From Thalassobellus citreus (GTDB lineage Bacteria; Bacteroidota; Bacteroidia; Flavobacteriales; Flavobacteriaceae), in the NCBI RefSeq assembly GCF_044385915.1, contig NZ_JBISCC010000129.1, positions 372,001-436,000 on the forward strand: 64,000 nt of DNA, in the 5' to 3' direction. How positions within the stretch are numbered: position 1 is the first letter of the stretch; every line of letters starts with the position of its first letter. Below, in pieces: positions 23,232 through 31,178 of this stretch. Made by a program: the position numbers and the translations under genes. Under the pieces are notes generated by a model. The model was not told the DNA's origin, did no database searches, and saw only the letters and a list, made by a program, of their open reading frames with translations.

Positions 23232-24656
23232 CTAACAATCGGCCATATTAACACTAATAGCTAAACCACCTTCGCTAGTTTCTTTATATTTAGAATTCAT
23301 GTCATTTGCTGTTTTCCACATGGTATTTACAACTTTATCAAACGGTACTTTGGCGTTCTCAGGATTGGTGTCAAGTGCTAATTCAGAAGCATTAATAGCT
23401 TTTATAGCTCCCATCGCATTACGTTCAATACATGGTATTTGTACCAAACCTCCAATAGGGTCGCAGGTTAATCCTAAATGATGCTCCATAGCAATTTCAG
23501 CCGCAATTAATACTTGTTCTGGCGTGCCACCTTGTAATTCGCATAGTGCTGCAGCTGCCATTGCAGATGATACACCTATTTCTGCTTGACAGCCACCCAT
23601 GGCTGCCGATATAGTAGCACCTTTTTTAAAGAGGCTGCCAATTTCGCCAGCAACTAATAAAAAACGCTTTATATCCTCAAAGTCACCATCATGGTTTTCA
23701 ATAACCAAATAGTACATTAAAACGGCAGGAATAACGCCTGCGCTACCATTTGTAGGTGCTGTTACAATACGACCTAATGAGGCATTTACTTCGTTTACAG
23801 CAAGTGCAAAACAGCTTACCCATTTTATGATTTGACGAAATTTAACTTCGGTATTTCTAATGGCAGCGATCCATTCGTTAGGGTTTGTATAAGTGACATC
23901 TCCAATTAATAATTTGTTAGTGTCATATGCTCGACGTCTAACATTTAAACCTCCAGGTAAAAAACCTTCGGTATGACTTCCATTATACATGCATTCAAGC
24001 ATAGTGTCCCAAATGCGTTCTAATTCAGAATCAATGGTTTCAATAGGTCTAATGGATTTTTCGTTTTCTAAAACAACTTCAGAAATTGATTTATTAAGTG
24101 TGTTACAATAGTTTAATAATTCGGTTCCTAGAGAAATAGGATATGGAAAAGTCTTTTTAAAAATCTTCTTTTGCTTCTTTGAGTTTTTTCTTTTCTTTTT
24201 AACAACAAATCCGCCACCAATAGAATAAAAAGTAGAGCTTGTTTTTTTTTCGTCTAGATATGCTGTAAACTTTAAAGCATTTGCATGAAATGGTAAAAAT
24301 TCCTTATTAAAAATAATATCGGTTTCAGGATTAAAACGTATTGGTTTTTCGTTGTTAAGTAGTAATGTGTTTGTTTCTTTTATAGAGTTTATTAATATTT
24401 TAATACTTTCTGTAGGAACTCTTTCTGGGTCAGACCCTAATAAACCAAGCATAACAGCAAAATCTGTAGCATGTCCTTTTCCAGTTAATGATAAGGATCC
24501 ATATAGATTTACTTTTATTTTTTTAACGTCGTTAAACTTGTTTTTCTTTTTAAGTTCTTTTATCCAACGTTCGGCAGCACGCCAAGGTCCTAGGGTATGA
24601 GAACTAGATGGACCGACACCAATTTTTAACATGTCGAAAACAGAAATGGACTCCAT
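23232..24656 (-). CDS. sdaA: L-serine ammonia-lyase (iron-sulfur type)
   Basis: A 474-residue L-serine dehydratase that converts serine to pyruvate and ammonia. The N-terminal beta domain has ISVFDMLKIGVGPSSSHTLG, the classic SSSHT motif (18-22). The C-terminal alpha domain has the [4Fe-4S]-ligating cysteines in GGCQAEIG (about 348), LTCDPIGG (about 394) and IPCIERN (about 405), as well as APTNGSAGVIPAVL. It is the fused single-chain form, of normal length. A basic Lys-rich insert (about 155-170) is unusual but matches a surface loop. It stands alone upstream of dnaK in the opposite orientation. Confidence 0.95.
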   Translation of the reverse strand: MESISVFDMLKIGVGPSSSHTLGPWRAAERWIKELKKKNKFNDVKKIKVNLYGSLSLTGKGHATDFAVMLGLLGSDPERVPTESIKILINSIKETNTLLLNNEKPIRFNPETDIIFNKEFLPFHANALKFTAYLDEKKTSSTFYSIGGGFVVKKKRKNSKKQKKIFKKTFPYPISLGTELLNYCNTLNKSISEVVLENEKSIRPIETIDSELERIWDTMLECMYNGSHTEGFLPGGLNVRRRAYDTNKLLIGDVTYTNPNEWIAAIRNTEVKFRQIIKWVSCFALAVNEVNASLGRIVTAPTNGSAGVIPAVLMYYLVIENHDGDFEDIKRFLLVAGEIGSLFKKGATISAAMGGCQAEIGVSSAMAAAALCELQGGTPEQVLIAAEIAMEHHLGLTCDPIGGLVQIPCIERNAMGAIKAINASELALDTNPENAKVPFDKVVNTMWKTANDMNSKYKETSEGGLAISVNMADC

Positions 24657-24825
24657 TAATTAACGTTTTAGTTTAAAAACAAATATATATTCTTTTTTTA
24701 GTTGATTCGTATTATTTAAAGTTAATAGTTTGTTGTTTTTTGATGGTATATGTCTTTGCGCAAGGGATAGTAATGAAATATTTATATTCATGAGTTCAAT
24801 AATTTAAAAATTAATAGTTTACGAA

Positions 24826-24921
24826 TAAAAGCCCACAGCGAGTTATGAGCGAGGACTTGTAGCCCTTTGACTTTGCTCAGGATAAATTTATAGCCCGACC
24901 CTTGTGGTTGCGCCCAAAATA
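24826..24921. repeat. Decayed AGCCC-rich intergenic repeat
   Basis: Four AGCCC units occur (near 24829, 24860, 24892 and within GCGCCC at the end), around GAGCGAGGACTTG and GACCCTTGTGG. The composition is GC-rich compared with flanks. Elements of this appearance are recurrent in flavobacterial intergenic regions; this identification is from memory and only one copy lies in the window. Confidence 0.4.
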
Positions 24922-24995
24922 AATGACAGGTGACTGAATTTTTTACTCGATTTAAGTAATACTGATTGTTTAGAGAGCTTACTGTGATAGAAATA

Positions 24996-25008
24996 TGACA
25001 CTGTGTCA
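24996..25008. promoter_or_regulatory. Perfect palindrome upstream of dnaK
   Basis: TGACACTGTGTCA is a perfect 6-bp inverted repeat around a single T. It is centred about 45 bases upstream of the predicted dnaK start of transcription, so it is a candidate operator or activator site. It does not match the CIRCE element (TTAGCACTC-N9-GAGTGCTAA). Confidence 0.5.
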
Positions 25009-25019
25009 GCATTTTTGAG

Positions 25020-25036
25020 TTGGCATAATCATTGAC
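25020..25036 (+). promoter_or_regulatory. Sigma-54-like promoter of dnaK
   Basis: TTGGCATAATCATTGAC matches the sigma-54 consensus TGGCAC-N5-TTGCA/T apart from C to T at the sixth base and GC to GA in the -12 element. The two invariant elements (GG at 25022-25023 and the G at 25034) have exactly the required 12-base spacing. No TAnnTTTG box lies in this region. Transcription would start near 25047, 43 bases before the ATG. Confidence 0.45.
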
Positions 25037-25089
25037 TTTAGTACCATGAATTTAAAAATGAACATTCAACACAATAAATAAAAAATATT

Positions 25090-26994
25090 ATGAGTAAAAT
25101 TATTGGAATCGATTTAGGTACAACCAACTCTTGCGTTTCTGTTATGGAAGGTAATGAAGCTGTTGTAATCCCAAACGCAGAAGGTAAGCGTACTACGCCA
25201 TCGGTTATTGCATTTGTAGAAGGAGGCGAAATTAAAGTTGGTGATCCAGCAAAACGTCAAGCAGTTACTAACCCAACAAAAACAGTTTATTCGGTTAAAC
25301 GTTTTATGGGTAATAAATATTCTGAATCTAAAGCAGAAGCAGAACGCGTACCATATAAAGTAGTAAAAGGAGATAACGATACACCTCGTGTAGATATCGA
25401 TGGTCGTTTATATACACCTCAAGAATTATCGGCTATGATTCTTCAAAAAATGAAGAAAACAGCTGAAGATTATTTAGGACAAGACGTAAGTGAAGCTGTT
25501 ATTACTGTACCGGCTTACTTTAACGATAGTCAACGTCAAGCAACTAAAGAAGCTGGTGAAATTGCTGGTTTAAAAGTTAGACGTATTATTAACGAACCTA
25601 CCGCAGCTGCATTAGCTTACGGTATGGACAAAAAAGGTGTTGACCAAAAAATAGTTGTTTTTGATTTTGGTGGAGGAACACATGATGTATCTATTCTAGA
25701 ATTAGGCGACGGTGTATTTGAAGTATTATCTACAGACGGTGATACACACTTAGGTGGTGATGATGTTGATGATAAAATTATTAACTGGTTAGCCGATGAG
25801 TTTAATGCTGAAGAGTCTATGGATTTACGTCAAGATCCTATGTCTTTACAACGTTTAAAAGAAGCTGCTGAAAAAGCGAAGATTGAATTATCTTCTTCTG
25901 CACAAACAGAAATAAACTTACCATATATTACGGCTACAGCTAGTGGACCAAAACACTTAGTACGTACGTTAACACGTTCTAAATTTGAACAATTAATTGA
26001 CGATTTAGTAAAACGTACTATCGAGCCTTGTCAATCTGCATTAAAATCTGCAGGTTTATCAAAATCTGATATTGATGAAGTTATTTTAGTAGGTGGTTCT
26101 ACACGTATTCCTGCTGTACAAGCAGCCGTTGAAAAATTCTTCGGAAAAACACCAAGTAAAGGTGTTAATCCTGATGAAGTAGTATCTTTAGGAGCTGGTA
26201 TTCAAGGTGGTGTATTAACAGGAGATGTTAAAGATGTATTACTTTTAGATGTAACACCTTTATCTTTAGGTATTGAAACTATGGGTAATGTATTTACTAA
26301 GCTTATTGAAGCGAATACAACGATTCCTACTAAAAAATCGCAAGTATTCTCTACAGCAGCCGATAATCAGCCTTCAGTAGAAATTCACGTATTACAAGGT
26401 GAACGTGCTATGGCAGCAGATAATAAAACAATTGGACGTTTCCATTTAAGTGATATTCCACCAGCAAGACGTGGGACACCACAAATTGAAGTAACGTTTG
26501 ATATTGATGCCAATGGTATTATTAAAGTATCTGCGGAAGATAAAGCAACTGGTAAGAAACAAGATATTCGTATCGAAGCATCTTCTGGATTAAGCGAAGA
26601 AGAAATCGAGAAAATGAAAGCAGATGCTGAAGCAAATGCTGAAGCAGATAAAGCTGCAGCTGAAAATGCTCAGAAATTAAATGAAGCTGATTCTATGATT
26701 TTCCAAACGGAAAAACAATTAGAAGAGTTTGGTGATAAATTATCTGATGATAAAAAACAACCTATTGTTGATGCTTTAGAAGAGTTGAAAAAAGCTTACG
26801 AATCTAAAGATTTAGAGGTTATTACACCTGCTTTAGATAAAATAAACGAGGCTTGGAAAGTTGCTTCAGAAGAAATGTACAAAGCACAGGCAGAAGCTCA
26901 AGGAGGAGCTCCAGGACCAGATGCAGGAGCAGGAGAACCAGCTCAAGCAGAAGGAGATAATGTAGAAGATGTAGACTTCGAAGAAGTTAAGTAA
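25090..26994 (+). CDS. dnaK: Chaperone DnaK (Hsp70)
   Basis: A 634-residue Hsp70 chaperone that folds and protects proteins in cooperation with DnaJ and GrpE, neither of which is encoded here. Visible landmarks are GIDLGTTNSCVSVMEGN (6-22, phosphate-1), VITVPAYFND (about 136-145), FDFGGGTHDVSILELG (about 192-207; here the usual GGGTFD is GGGTHD), and ILVGGSTRIPAVQ (about 335-347). The substrate-binding domain begins about residue 390 (DVLLLDVTPLSLGIET). The helical lid ends in Gly/Ala/Pro-rich sequence and VEDVDFEEV. Length is standard. Base composition is higher in GC than neighbours, as for strongly expressed genes. Confidence 0.98.
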   Translation: MSKIIGIDLGTTNSCVSVMEGNEAVVIPNAEGKRTTPSVIAFVEGGEIKVGDPAKRQAVTNPTKTVYSVKRFMGNKYSESKAEAERVPYKVVKGDNDTPRVDIDGRLYTPQELSAMILQKMKKTAEDYLGQDVSEAVITVPAYFNDSQRQATKEAGEIAGLKVRRIINEPTAAALAYGMDKKGVDQKIVVFDFGGGTHDVSILELGDGVFEVLSTDGDTHLGGDDVDDKIINWLADEFNAEESMDLRQDPMSLQRLKEAAEKAKIELSSSAQTEINLPYITATASGPKHLVRTLTRSKFEQLIDDLVKRTIEPCQSALKSAGLSKSDIDEVILVGGSTRIPAVQAAVEKFFGKTPSKGVNPDEVVSLGAGIQGGVLTGDVKDVLLLDVTPLSLGIETMGNVFTKLIEANTTIPTKKSQVFSTAADNQPSVEIHVLQGERAMAADNKTIGRFHLSDIPPARRGTPQIEVTFDIDANGIIKVSAEDKATGKKQDIRIEASSGLSEEEIEKMKADAEANAEADKAAAENAQKLNEADSMIFQTEKQLEEFGDKLSDDKKQPIVDALEELKKAYESKDLEVITPALDKINEAWKVASEEMYKAQAEAQGGAPGPDAGAGEPAQAEGDNVEDVDFEEVK

Positions 26995-27095
26995 GTAGAG
27001 AATCAATTTTTTTTAAATTGAGTGAATCACTTATCCTAAGCATAGTCTAAGGATCTTACATATAAGCTAGAAGTCGGAAGACTTAAGTTAGAATT

Positions 27096-27128
27096 AAAAA
27101 ACGCAACCATTATTGGTTGCGTTTTTTT
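27096..27128 (+). terminator. dnaK terminator
   Basis: Arms AAACGCAACCA and TGGTTGCGTTT around a TTAT loop, followed by T residues. The stem is nearly identical to the terminator at 27733. Confidence 0.9.
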
Positions 27129-27198
27129 GTGAAAAAAGTAAAGCTTTTAACTTGCTTTTTTGTAAATTTACCTACAAATTCACCAACCCCAAAAAATC

Positions 27199-27711
27199 AT
27201 GAAAAAAATTACAATTTTATTTATTGCAGTATCCATTTCTTTATTTTCTTGCTCTAGTGAAGATTCAAGCCCTGTAACATCGGGAAATATTCTAGGAACT
27301 TGGACAGGAAACTCTATTGACTATAGTGGGACTACAATAACAAATTTTCAAGGACAAACAATTGAAACAGACTATGTAGGAGAATCCTATGATATGGATT
27401 ATACTTTAACTTTTAATGAAGATCCAAATGTTCTTATTTCAGAAGGTAACTATAGTCTTAAATTAACATCAACCATTTTAGGACAAACTACGGTTCAAAA
27501 TGTTGAAAATATTGAGTTTTTAGAAGCTGGAACATGGAGTTTAAAAGGCGATGTGCTTACAACATCAGCAGGAGGTAAATCTTATGAATATTCAATCATT
27601 GAATTAACAGAGAGTACTCTTAAAATTTCAGTGTCAACAGAAGAAGACTTATCTCAGCAAGGAGCAACTATTACTGCTACAGTAGATGCAGTAATGACCT
27701 TTGTTAAATAA
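27199..27711 (+). CDS. Lipocalin-like lipoprotein
   Basis: A 170-residue exported lipoprotein: signal peptide with lipobox LFSCSS (Cys18). The mature domain begins ILGTWTGNSIDYSG, typical of the lipocalin-like families (GTW near the first strand) found as small lipoproteins in Bacteroidota. It then shows regular beta-strands such as YTLTFNEDPNVLISEGNYSL, EAGTWSLKGDVLTTSAGG and the closing AVMTFVK. It probably binds a small hydrophobic ligand, or has a purely structural role at the outer membrane; no ligand can be named. It is flanked on both sides by near-identical terminator stems and so forms an independent unit. Confidence 0.75.
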   Translation: MKKITILFIAVSISLFSCSSEDSSPVTSGNILGTWTGNSIDYSGTTITNFQGQTIETDYVGESYDMDYTLTFNEDPNVLISEGNYSLKLTSTILGQTTVQNVENIEFLEAGTWSLKGDVLTTSAGGKSYEYSIIELTESTLKISVSTEEDLSQQGATITATVDAVMTFVK

Positions 27712-27732
27712 CAAAAGTTTACATAAGTATTT

Positions 27733-27762
27733 AAAACGCAACCAGAAATGGTTGCGTTTTTT
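27733..27762 (+). terminator. Terminator of the lipocalin-like gene
   Basis: AAAACGCAACCA and TGGTTGCGTTTT arms around a GAAA loop, with a following T-rich stretch. Same stem as the dnaK terminator. Confidence 0.9.
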
Positions 27763-27809
27763 GTTTAGACTTATTATTCTTCTAACTCAATAAACAAAAA
27801 GAAAACTGT

Positions 27810-27817
27810 TACTTTTG
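27810..27817 (+). promoter_or_regulatory. -7 box of the rRNA methyltransferase
   Basis: TACTTTTG matches TAnnTTTG. The ATG at 27833 begins 15 bases after it, giving a leader of about 10 bases. Confidence 0.5.
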
Positions 27818-27832
27818 TATCAAATTTCTAAT

Positions 27833-29062
27833 ATGTCCTTTTCAATAAAATTAAAGTCAGATTACACTCCTAAGCGTTTAGCAGTAAAGCTTAATGCCAA
27901 AGGCGAACAGTTTGTAGTAAAAGGACATCCTTGGGTTTTTTCAGATAATATTATTAAAATAAATACCGATGCCAAATCGGGTGATTTAGCAATCATTTTC
28001 GGTAAAAATAAAAACCGTGTTGTTGGTTTAGGTTTGTATGATGCTAATTCTCCTATACGCATTAAAATGTTGCATAGCAGCATTGAAAAGGCAGAGATAA
28101 ATGCTACTTTTTTTCATAACAAAATAGAAATAGCCTATAACAAACGTCAAAACTTATTAAAAACAAACACGAATAGTTATCGTTTATTATTTGGTGAAAA
28201 CGATGGTTTTCCTGGGTTAATAGCCGATGTGTATGCTTCTGTTTTAGTGGTTAAAATTTATTCTGAAATATGGCTTCCTTATTTAGATTCTATTATTCCA
28301 GGTTTACAAGAAGTTTCAGAAGTAAAAACGGTTGTTATTCGTTTAAGTAGAAGTTTAGAGCAGTCTAAAGCGCACCAACTAAAAAATGGAGATGTTGTTT
28401 ATGGTGTTTTAGATAACGAAGTGGTTCAGTTTGTAGAGCATGGTGTTAACTTTTCAGCAAATGTTATTAAAGGACATAAAACAGGTTACTTCTTAGATCA
28501 TCGAGCTAATAGAAAACAAGTAGGAGAGTGGAGTAAGAACAAAACAGTTTTAGATGTGTTCTCTTATGCTGGTGGGTTTTCGGTACATGCTTTATATAAT
28601 GACGCTAAAGAAGTAACTAGTTTAGATATAAGTAAACAAGCTTTAGAAATTGCTATTGAAAATGGAAAGTTAAATAATTATAAAGGTAAACATAAAACCA
28701 TTGCTGGTGATGCTTTTGAAGCACTTAGAAAGTTAATTAAAAATAAAGTAACGTTTGATGTTGTTGTAATTGATCCGCCAAGTTTTGCAAAACAAGCATC
28801 AGAAATAGATTTAGCAAAAAAGAAATATGCACAATTATCTGAATTAGGTGAAAAACTAACAGCTAAAAATGGGCTGTTAGTTCTAGCTTCATGTTCATCA
28901 AGAGTTCTTAGTCAAGCTTTTTTCGATATTAATGGTCAAACCTTAGCATCGTCAAATAGAAAATATGAAGTGATACTAAAAACCCAACACGATGAAGATC
29001 ATCCTATTGGGTTTCCAGAAGGCGCATATTTAAAATGTGCCTATTATCGTTTTTTAGGTTAA
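27833..29062 (+). CDS. Class I SAM-dependent rRNA methyltransferase, RlmI-like
   Basis: A 409-residue enzyme of the RlmI/RlmK family that methylates a cytosine of 23S rRNA. The N-terminal PUA-type RNA-binding domain (about 10-90) includes KGHPWVFSDNIIK. A central segment (about 100-185) is followed by the class I methyltransferase: TGYFLDHRANRK (about 217), VLDVFSYAGGFSVHAL (about 240-255, SAM loop), and VVIDPPSFAK (the DPP-F motif), then VLASCSSRV. Start chosen at 27833; a TTG at 27815 lies inside the -7 box. Which cytosine is modified cannot be told. Confidence 0.9.
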   Translation: MSFSIKLKSDYTPKRLAVKLNAKGEQFVVKGHPWVFSDNIIKINTDAKSGDLAIIFGKNKNRVVGLGLYDANSPIRIKMLHSSIEKAEINATFFHNKIEIAYNKRQNLLKTNTNSYRLLFGENDGFPGLIADVYASVLVVKIYSEIWLPYLDSIIPGLQEVSEVKTVVIRLSRSLEQSKAHQLKNGDVVYGVLDNEVVQFVEHGVNFSANVIKGHKTGYFLDHRANRKQVGEWSKNKTVLDVFSYAGGFSVHALYNDAKEVTSLDISKQALEIAIENGKLNNYKGKHKTIAGDAFEALRKLIKNKVTFDVVVIDPPSFAKQASEIDLAKKKYAQLSELGEKLTAKNGLLVLASCSSRVLSQAFFDINGQTLASSNRKYEVILKTQHDEDHPIGFPEGAYLKCAYYRFLG

Positions 29063-29076
29063 TTAATATAGATTTT

Positions 29077-29580
29077 TTACAAGAATAAACCGTTTTCATT
29101 GGTTTTTACTGTAATTATTTCATCTTCATTTTTAATCTTTATTTTATATTCTTGTGTTACTGTGTCTTTTTCGCTTTGGTATTTTATATAATAGGCATCA
29201 CCTATTATACCCCAATTAGGAAATCGTTTAGCTATAGATTGTAAAACTACTAGAGGTAATCTTACATCATTATAATTTTCTCTAGTTTCAACAATTTTTC
29301 CATTTATATTATACACTGCTGTAATTTCTCCTTCAGGAATATTAAAAGATACTTTATATGTGTCATACTCATCATTATACAATGAAGTATATATAGTGTT
29401 ATTTCTATAGTTTACAACTTTCTCTTCTAAATATTTAACACATTTAGGGGCATTGTTGTGATCTACAGCATTTAAGTATTTGTTGTTTAAATCAATTACT
29501 GTTTCTGATAATTCGACTGTTTGAGCATTTGTTAACGTGATTAATCCTAAAAAGAGGAAACCTAATATTATTTTTTTCAT
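29077..29580 (-). CDS. Secreted PepSY-like/BLIP-like protein
   Basis: A 167-residue exported protein. Residues 1-19 are a signal peptide ending TNAQ. The mature part has the pattern of flavobacterial PepSY-like secreted proteins: a first helix (VIDLNNKYLNAVDHNN), YKVSFNIPEGEITAVYNING, a second helix with LPLVVLQSIAKRFPNWGI, then a strand ending DEIITVKTNENG. No catalytic motif is visible. Such proteins are sometimes mis-annotated as nicotinate-nucleotide adenylyltransferases; there is no nucleotidyltransferase motif here. Function is unknown. Confidence 0.65.
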   Translation of the reverse strand: MKKIILGFLFLGLITLTNAQTVELSETVIDLNNKYLNAVDHNNAPKCVKYLEEKVVNYRNNTIYTSLYNDEYDTYKVSFNIPEGEITAVYNINGKIVETRENYNDVRLPLVVLQSIAKRFPNWGIIGDAYYIKYQSEKDTVTQEYKIKIKNEDEIITVKTNENGLFL

Positions 29581-29732
29581 GATATACTGGTATTTAGTTT
29601 ATAGTATAAAATTAGATATATAGGTATAATAATAAAATGATAAATGTCATGAAATCAGTGTTTTATGGTTGTTTTTGTTGGAGTATTTATAACTAATTGA
29701 TTATCAGTTACTATGCATGCATAATATTTTGC

Positions 29733-29740
29733 TATATTTG
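29733..29740 (+). promoter_or_regulatory. -7 box upstream of the nitronate monooxygenase-like gene
   Basis: TATATTTG matches TAnnTTTG and ends 13 bases before the ATG at 29754. Confidence 0.45.
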
Positions 29741-29753
29741 AATAAAAATAATT

Positions 29754-30701
29754 ATGGCTACAAAACTCACTAAGCTTTTAAGTATAAAACACCCTATTAT
29801 TCAGGCTCCTATGTTTTTAGTTTCAAACGTAGCAATGGTAAAAGAGGCTATGCTGGGAGGTATTGCAGGATGTATTCCTGCATTAAATTATAGAACACTC
29901 GACGAGTTAAAAATAGCCTTAAGAGAGTTAAAAGCAGCTAAGCCTAAAGAAGGAGCTTTTGGTTTTAATTTAATAGTAAATAAATCAAACTTAAAATATA
30001 AAGAGCAACTACGTGCTATTTGTGAAGAAGGCTGTGATTTTATAATTACATCTTTAGGTAGTCCAGAGGAAACCATAAATCAAGCTCATAAAGTAGGAAT
30101 TAAAGTTTTTTGTGATGTAGTCGATTTAAAATTCGCAAAAAAGGTAGAAGCTTTAGGCGCCGATGCTATTATTGCGGTTAATAATAAAGCAGGAGGACAT
30201 AGAGGTAATGAAACACCAAAAGTACTTATTGAAGATCTTAGTAAAAATTGTAGTATTCCAATAATTTCAGCCGGAGGAGTAGGCTGTAAAGCAGATATTG
30301 ATGCTATGCTAAGTTATGGGGCAGAAGGTGTTTCAGTTGGAAGTCCGTTTATAGCATCTGTAGAAGCAGGCGTTACAGAAGAATATAAGCAAGCTTGTGT
30401 CGATTATGGAGCAGATGATATTGTTATGACCGAACGTATTTCTGGAACACCTTGTACCGTTATTAATACACCATATGTGCAAAAAATTGGAACAAAACAA
30501 ACTTGGTTAGAATCGATCTTAAATAAAAATAGAAAACTTAAAAAATGGGTTAAAATGATTCGCTTTTCAATAGGCATGAATGCTACTAAAAACGCAGCAA
30601 CTAAAGCAACTTATAAAACGGTTTGGGTAGCTGGTCCTAGTATTGAGCATACTCATAAAATTCTACCAACAAAAGATATTATTAGACGTTTAATTCTTTG
30701 A
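29754..30701 (+). CDS. NAD(P)H-dependent flavin oxidoreductase, nitronate monooxygenase-like
   Basis: A 315-residue FMN enzyme with the TIM-barrel fold of the nitronate monooxygenase/2-nitropropane dioxygenase and FabK-like group. Motifs are HPIIQAPMFLVSN (about 13-25), a central VNNKAGGHRGNE with the GGHRG loop (about 142-153), and the FMN-phosphate site IISAGGVGCKADIDAML plus GAEGVSVGSPFIAS. A catalytic histidine is expected in the GGHRG loop. Such enzymes detoxify nitronates; a FabK-like enoyl reductase is the main alternative. The gene ends with no gap to the convergent gene (30701/30702). Confidence 0.88.
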   Translation: MATKLTKLLSIKHPIIQAPMFLVSNVAMVKEAMLGGIAGCIPALNYRTLDELKIALRELKAAKPKEGAFGFNLIVNKSNLKYKEQLRAICEEGCDFIITSLGSPEETINQAHKVGIKVFCDVVDLKFAKKVEALGADAIIAVNNKAGGHRGNETPKVLIEDLSKNCSIPIISAGGVGCKADIDAMLSYGAEGVSVGSPFIASVEAGVTEEYKQACVDYGADDIVMTERISGTPCTVINTPYVQKIGTKQTWLESILNKNRKLKKWVKMIRFSIGMNATKNAATKATYKTVWVAGPSIEHTHKILPTKDIIRRLIL

Positions 30702-31046
30702 TTAAAGAAATCTCTTTGTTTTTTTCTTTTTCTTGTTGCCAACAAATAAACTAATAGTTGTGCTAGCAATTAATCCACCAGTGGTGGTTGCTATAACTTC
30801 ACCAGTGTCAAATCTTTCATTTTCACTTACATCAATAAGTTCTTTTGTAACTCCTGCTAATGCAGAAATACCAAGGCTGTACCAAAATGCTTTTTTCTTG
30901 TTTTTAGTAGTTGCATAGATAAAGGTATACGTAGTTGCTGAAATTAACGCTCCTGCACCTAGATGCAATTTGTCATCTGTAGATATAAACTGCGCATTAC
31001 ATACACCTGTATACATTAAGGCTAAAATTAAAACAATTACTTTCAT
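30702..31046 (-). CDS. YfiM/DUF2279-like exported protein
   Basis: A 114-residue protein with an N-terminal signal or anchor (residues 1-18) ending in CNAQF. The body has DDKLHLGAGALIS (about 24-36), KNKKKAFWYSLGISALAGVTKELID (about 48-72) and a glycine-rich GEVIATTTGGLIAS segment (about 82-95), then a Lys-rich tail. The pattern D-x-LH-G--I and KE--D resembles the YfiM/DUF2279 lipoprotein group, assigned by eye. Its stop is directly adjacent to that of the convergent flavin oxidoreductase. Function unknown. Confidence 0.65.
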   Translation of the reverse strand: MKVIVLILALMYTGVCNAQFISTDDKLHLGAGALISATTYTFIYATTKNKKKAFWYSLGISALAGVTKELIDVSENERFDTGEVIATTTGGLIASTTISLFVGNKKKKKTKRFL

Positions 31047-31149
31047 AAATATTTTTTTATTTCAAACATGAAAAGTATTCTAATAATTTAAGAATAGCTT
31101 TTAATATTCGTTTGTATAAATATATTAACGATAAAGTGTTAAAAATCTT

Positions 31150-31157
31150 TAAATTTG
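31150..31157 (+). promoter_or_regulatory. -7 box of the aldo/keto reductase
   Basis: TAAATTTG matches TAnnTTTG, 21 bases before the ATG at 31179. This also rules out the upstream TTG at 31155 as a start. Confidence 0.5.
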
Positions 31158-31178
31158 ATTTTAAATTATATAAAAATA

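Larger units (their letters stand above)
24657..25089. promoter_or_regulatory. 433-bp divergent region between sdaA and dnaK
   Basis: No credible gene is present. About 24826-24921 holds a repeat-like stretch rich in AGCCC and its complement, the one GC-richer patch in an AT-rich spacer. The dnaK promoter-region elements lie at 24996-25036. The minus-strand reading frame at 24788-25012 is translated repeat, not a gene. Confidence 0.6.

Noticed and set aside
24996..25008. CIRCE operator at dnaK
   Set aside because: The palindrome is TGACACTGTGTCA with a one-base centre, not TTAGCACTC-N9-GAGTGCTAA.
24788..25012. 74-residue minus-strand frame in the sdaA-dnaK spacer
   Set aside because: Most of it is translated intergenic repeat and the dnaK palindrome; no recognisable protein.
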